Positions 5,279 through 6,193 of a stretch of 6,193 nucleotides of DNA are shown piece by piece; position 1 is the stretch's first letter, and every line of letters starts with the position of its first letter. The position numbers were made by a program, and so were the translations under genes. Origin of the DNA: Methanothrix sp. (GTDB lineage: Archaea; Halobacteriota; Methanosarcinia; Methanotrichales; Methanotrichaceae); contig JAQVZT010000018.1 of assembly GCA_028708055.1 (NCBI GenBank), forward strand, positions 1 to 6,193, read 5' to 3'. Below the pieces are notes generated by a model. It was not told the origin of the DNA and ran no database searches. It saw only the letters and a list, made by a program, of their open reading frames with translations.

Positions 5279-5860
5279 AGAACCAATAGTCCCCAGCCGG
5301 AGAACATAAAGCCGCTCGAAAAAGCATCCCTCTTCTGCCACTACATCCGCCCAAAGCCCAGCAGCAGCGACTGCCTCCTGCACCTCGGAAAGGCCGGTGA
5401 GGCTCGATATGAGCAGCAGCGCTCTGCCTCCGGGCTCCATATGACCGGAGAGATCGGCGATGAACCGGTCCACCGTCTCCCTGCCGCTCTCTCCCCCGTC
5501 CAGGGCGCGGTCTATCCAGTGGCCGGTCCTCTCCTCAGGCTGAGTGGGAAGATATGGGGCATTGAAGAGAACCAGGTCAAACCTCCCTTTTATTCCCGCA
5601 AACAGATCCGCCCTTATGACCTCGACCCCCCTCGCCCTCGCCGCCCGCGCTGCATGGGGATTGATGTCCGTGGCCAGGAGAAAGGCGACCCTAGGCCTCA
5701 GCTCCTGGGAGATCAGGCCGCTTCCGCAGCCGATCTCCAGCACGCGGTCTTCTGGCCTGGCCTCGGAGATGGCGGCCCTGAGGAGGAGGAAGGTGTCCTC
5801 GGCTGGAAGGTAGACTTCGTCGTAGTCGATGGGGGCAGGGGCGACGGAATTAGGGGTCAT
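5270..5860 (-). CDS. HemK2/Mtq2-type protein-glutamine (N5) methyltransferase
   Basis: This is a class I SAM-dependent methyltransferase of the archaeal/eukaryotic HemK2 (Mtq2, N6AMT1) group. That group methylates the glutamine of the GGQ motif in release factor aRF1/eRF1, usually with the partner Trm112. The 196-residue length fits. The group's N-terminal hallmark VYLPAEDTF is at 16-24, the SAM-binding EIGCGSG at 42-48 and the acidic end of the second strand (TDIN) at 64-67. The catalytic N-x-P-Y motif is NAPY (100-103) instead of the common NPPY. I chose the ATG at 5860: the upstream in-frame TTG (5866) is absent in copy 1, where the ATG is conserved. The gene begins 10 nt after the stop of a 44-residue gene, in a probable operon. 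Its last bases overlap the cassette membrane gene, where originally they overlapped the GTPase gene. Confidence 0.92.
   Translation of the reverse strand: MTPNSVAPAPIDYDEVYLPAEDTFLLLRAAISEARPEDRVLEIGCGSGLISQELRPRVAFLLATDINPHAARAARARGVEVIRADLFAGIKGRFDLVLFNAPYLPTQPEERTGHWIDRALDGGESGRETVDRFIADLSGHMEPGGRALLLISSLTGLSEVQEAVAAAGLWADVVAEEGCFFERLYVLRLGTIGSSF
5506..5750. repeat. 8-bp direct repeats that bound the deletion seen in copy 1
   Basis: CGCGGTCT occurs at 5506-5513 and again at 5743-5750, 237 bp apart. Copy 1 has a single CGCG-TCT joint (3986-3992) at the corresponding place, exactly as expected from slippage or recombination between the two repeats, with one G lost afterwards. Confidence 0.85.
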
Positions 5861-5870
5861 TGACAAGTGG

Positions 5871-6005
5871 TTATGATCCTGCCAGGTAGGCTAATAGCTC
5901 ATCGGCATTTTTGAAAGCCTTGCAGCGGCCCTCTGCATAATCCTCCAGGCCTTCTCTGATGCCCTCGATGAACTCGTTCGCCATCCTCGATTTGTGACTT
6001 TTCAA
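5871..6005 (-). CDS. 44-residue hypothetical protein, possibly antitoxin-like
   Basis: This small minus-strand gene starts at a TTG (6005) with a very good ribosome binding site (GGGAGGAG, 6017-6010, 4 nt spacing) and ends with TAA at 5871-5873. The protein is mostly helical and charged: FIEGIREGLEDYAEG (12-26), then KAFKNADELLAYL (29-41). The pattern 'GLEDxxxGR...F...DEL...L' recalls short antitoxin-like proteins found beside toxins in archaea and bacteria, but this is only a resemblance and no toxin gene is visible. An alternative ATG at 5984 (MANEF) lacks a properly spaced ribosome binding site. It lies 10 nt upstream of the methyltransferase gene and is presumably co-transcribed with it. 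Confidence 0.6.
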   Translation of the reverse strand: MKSHKSRMANEFIEGIREGLEDYAEGRCKAFKNADELLAYLAGS

Positions 6006-6009
6006 TTCG

Positions 6010-6017
6010 CTCCTCCC
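6010..6017 (-). promoter_or_regulatory. Ribosome binding site deciding the TTG start of the 44-residue gene
   Basis: The minus strand reads GGGAGGAG, a strong match to the archaeal anti-Shine-Dalgarno, 4 nt before the TTG at 6005. It is the main reason to accept this small gene and its unusual start. Confidence 0.6.
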
Positions 6018-6049
6018 ATCTCTTTCAAAAAGCAAATTCCACCCTGCCC

Positions 6050-6193
6050 TCAGTCAGAATCCGCCACTCTCTTCTTCTCAAGCTCCTGCAATTGAGCCAC
6101 CCTCATCTTCACCACATCCATGGCATCCTCGAAGAGCTTTCTGTCGATCTCGATGCCGAAGTACTTCCGCAGCTTCTCGGGCGGGGTCATGCT
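6050..6193 (-). CDS. Small hypothetical protein, possibly cut by the window edge
   Basis: The minus strand is open from the right edge to TGA at 6052-6050. An ATG at 6190-6188 would give 46 residues: MTPPEKLRKYFGIEIDR, then LFEDAMDVVKMRV and AQLQELEKKR. It reads as a helical, charged protein with a possible short coiled coil at the end. Only one codon precedes this ATG in the window, so the true start could lie outside. The next gene starts 44 nt downstream on the same strand. I do not recognise a family; the pair of tiny genes could be a remnant or a small module upstream of the methyltransferase gene. Confidence 0.45.
   Translation of the reverse strand, partial: SMTPPEKLRKYFGIEIDRKLFEDAMDVVKMRVAQLQELEKKRVADSD

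Larger units (their letters stand above)
5268..5873. repeat. Direct repeat copy 2 (NOG1 ghost tail + intact methyltransferase gene)
   Basis: This is the longer copy of the duplication seen at 3748-4117. Its first 42 bases (5268-5309) encode, on the plus strand, DQNEEPIVPSRRT and a stop, identical to the last 13 residues of the NOG1-like GTPase, but with no GTPase gene in front. It differs from copy 1 there by one base, which is silent on both strands. The methyltransferase gene follows on the minus strand. Confidence 0.93.

Noticed and set aside
5441..5863. Plus-strand open frames opposite the intact methyltransferase gene
   Set aside because: Antisense to a gene with SAM-binding and N-x-P-Y motifs; Pro/Gly/Arg-rich shadow translation typical of GC-rich antisense frames.
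3748..5873. Transposon or IS-element explanation for the direct repeats
   Set aside because: The repeats are host gene sequence, not element ends; no transposase gene, terminal inverted repeats or short target-site duplication could be found at both edges.

Overview
This window looks like chromosomal DNA from a methanogenic euryarchaeon, most likely of the Methanosarcinales (a Methanothrix/Methanosaeta-like lineage is my guess, not proven). The evidence is a full-length archaeal TFB whose sequence is very close to what I remember of Methanosarcinales TFBs, an archaeal Gar1, a NOG1-type GTPase, a HemK2/Mtq2-type methyltransferase, and archaeal TATA/BRE-like promoters with GGAGG-type ribosome binding sites.

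Region 1 (1-1407): a two-domain UspA-like protein on the minus strand, cut by the left edge, is divergent from a GDT1/UPF0016-family cation transporter on the plus strand. Region 2 (1408-3789): a minus-strand gar1-tfb operon (rRNA pseudouridylation plus basal transcription) is divergent from a plus-strand NOG1-like ribosome-assembly GTPase. A perfectly palindromic TATA element at 2739-2750 lies between them and could drive both directions.

Region 3 (3748-5873) is the unusual part. The tail of the NOG1 gene plus the convergent, overlapping methyltransferase gene is present twice. Copy 1 (3748-4117) is a broken methyltransferase pseudogene that lost 237 bp between two 8-bp direct repeats and carries further frameshifts. 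Copy 2 (5268-5873) holds the intact methyltransferase gene and still carries a 'ghost' of the last 13 codons of the NOG1 gene. Between the copies lies a visibly AT-richer two-gene cassette: a 108-residue protein whose predicted strand/helix pattern resembles a ubiquitin-like beta-grasp fold, followed 6 bp later by a three-TM membrane protein with an acidic cytoplasmic N-terminus and an Asn/Ser-rich external tail. The membrane protein's last three codons and stop lie inside repeat copy 2, so its end was made or cut by the rearrangement. This cassette is the best candidate here for something undescribed. Its function is unknown, and no E1/E2-like, protease or nuclease partner is in the window.

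Region 4 (5871-6193): two tiny minus-strand genes lie directly upstream of the intact methyltransferase gene in an apparent operon. The second has an antitoxin-like flavour; the first may be cut by the right edge. No tRNA, rRNA, CRISPR array or transposase gene was seen.
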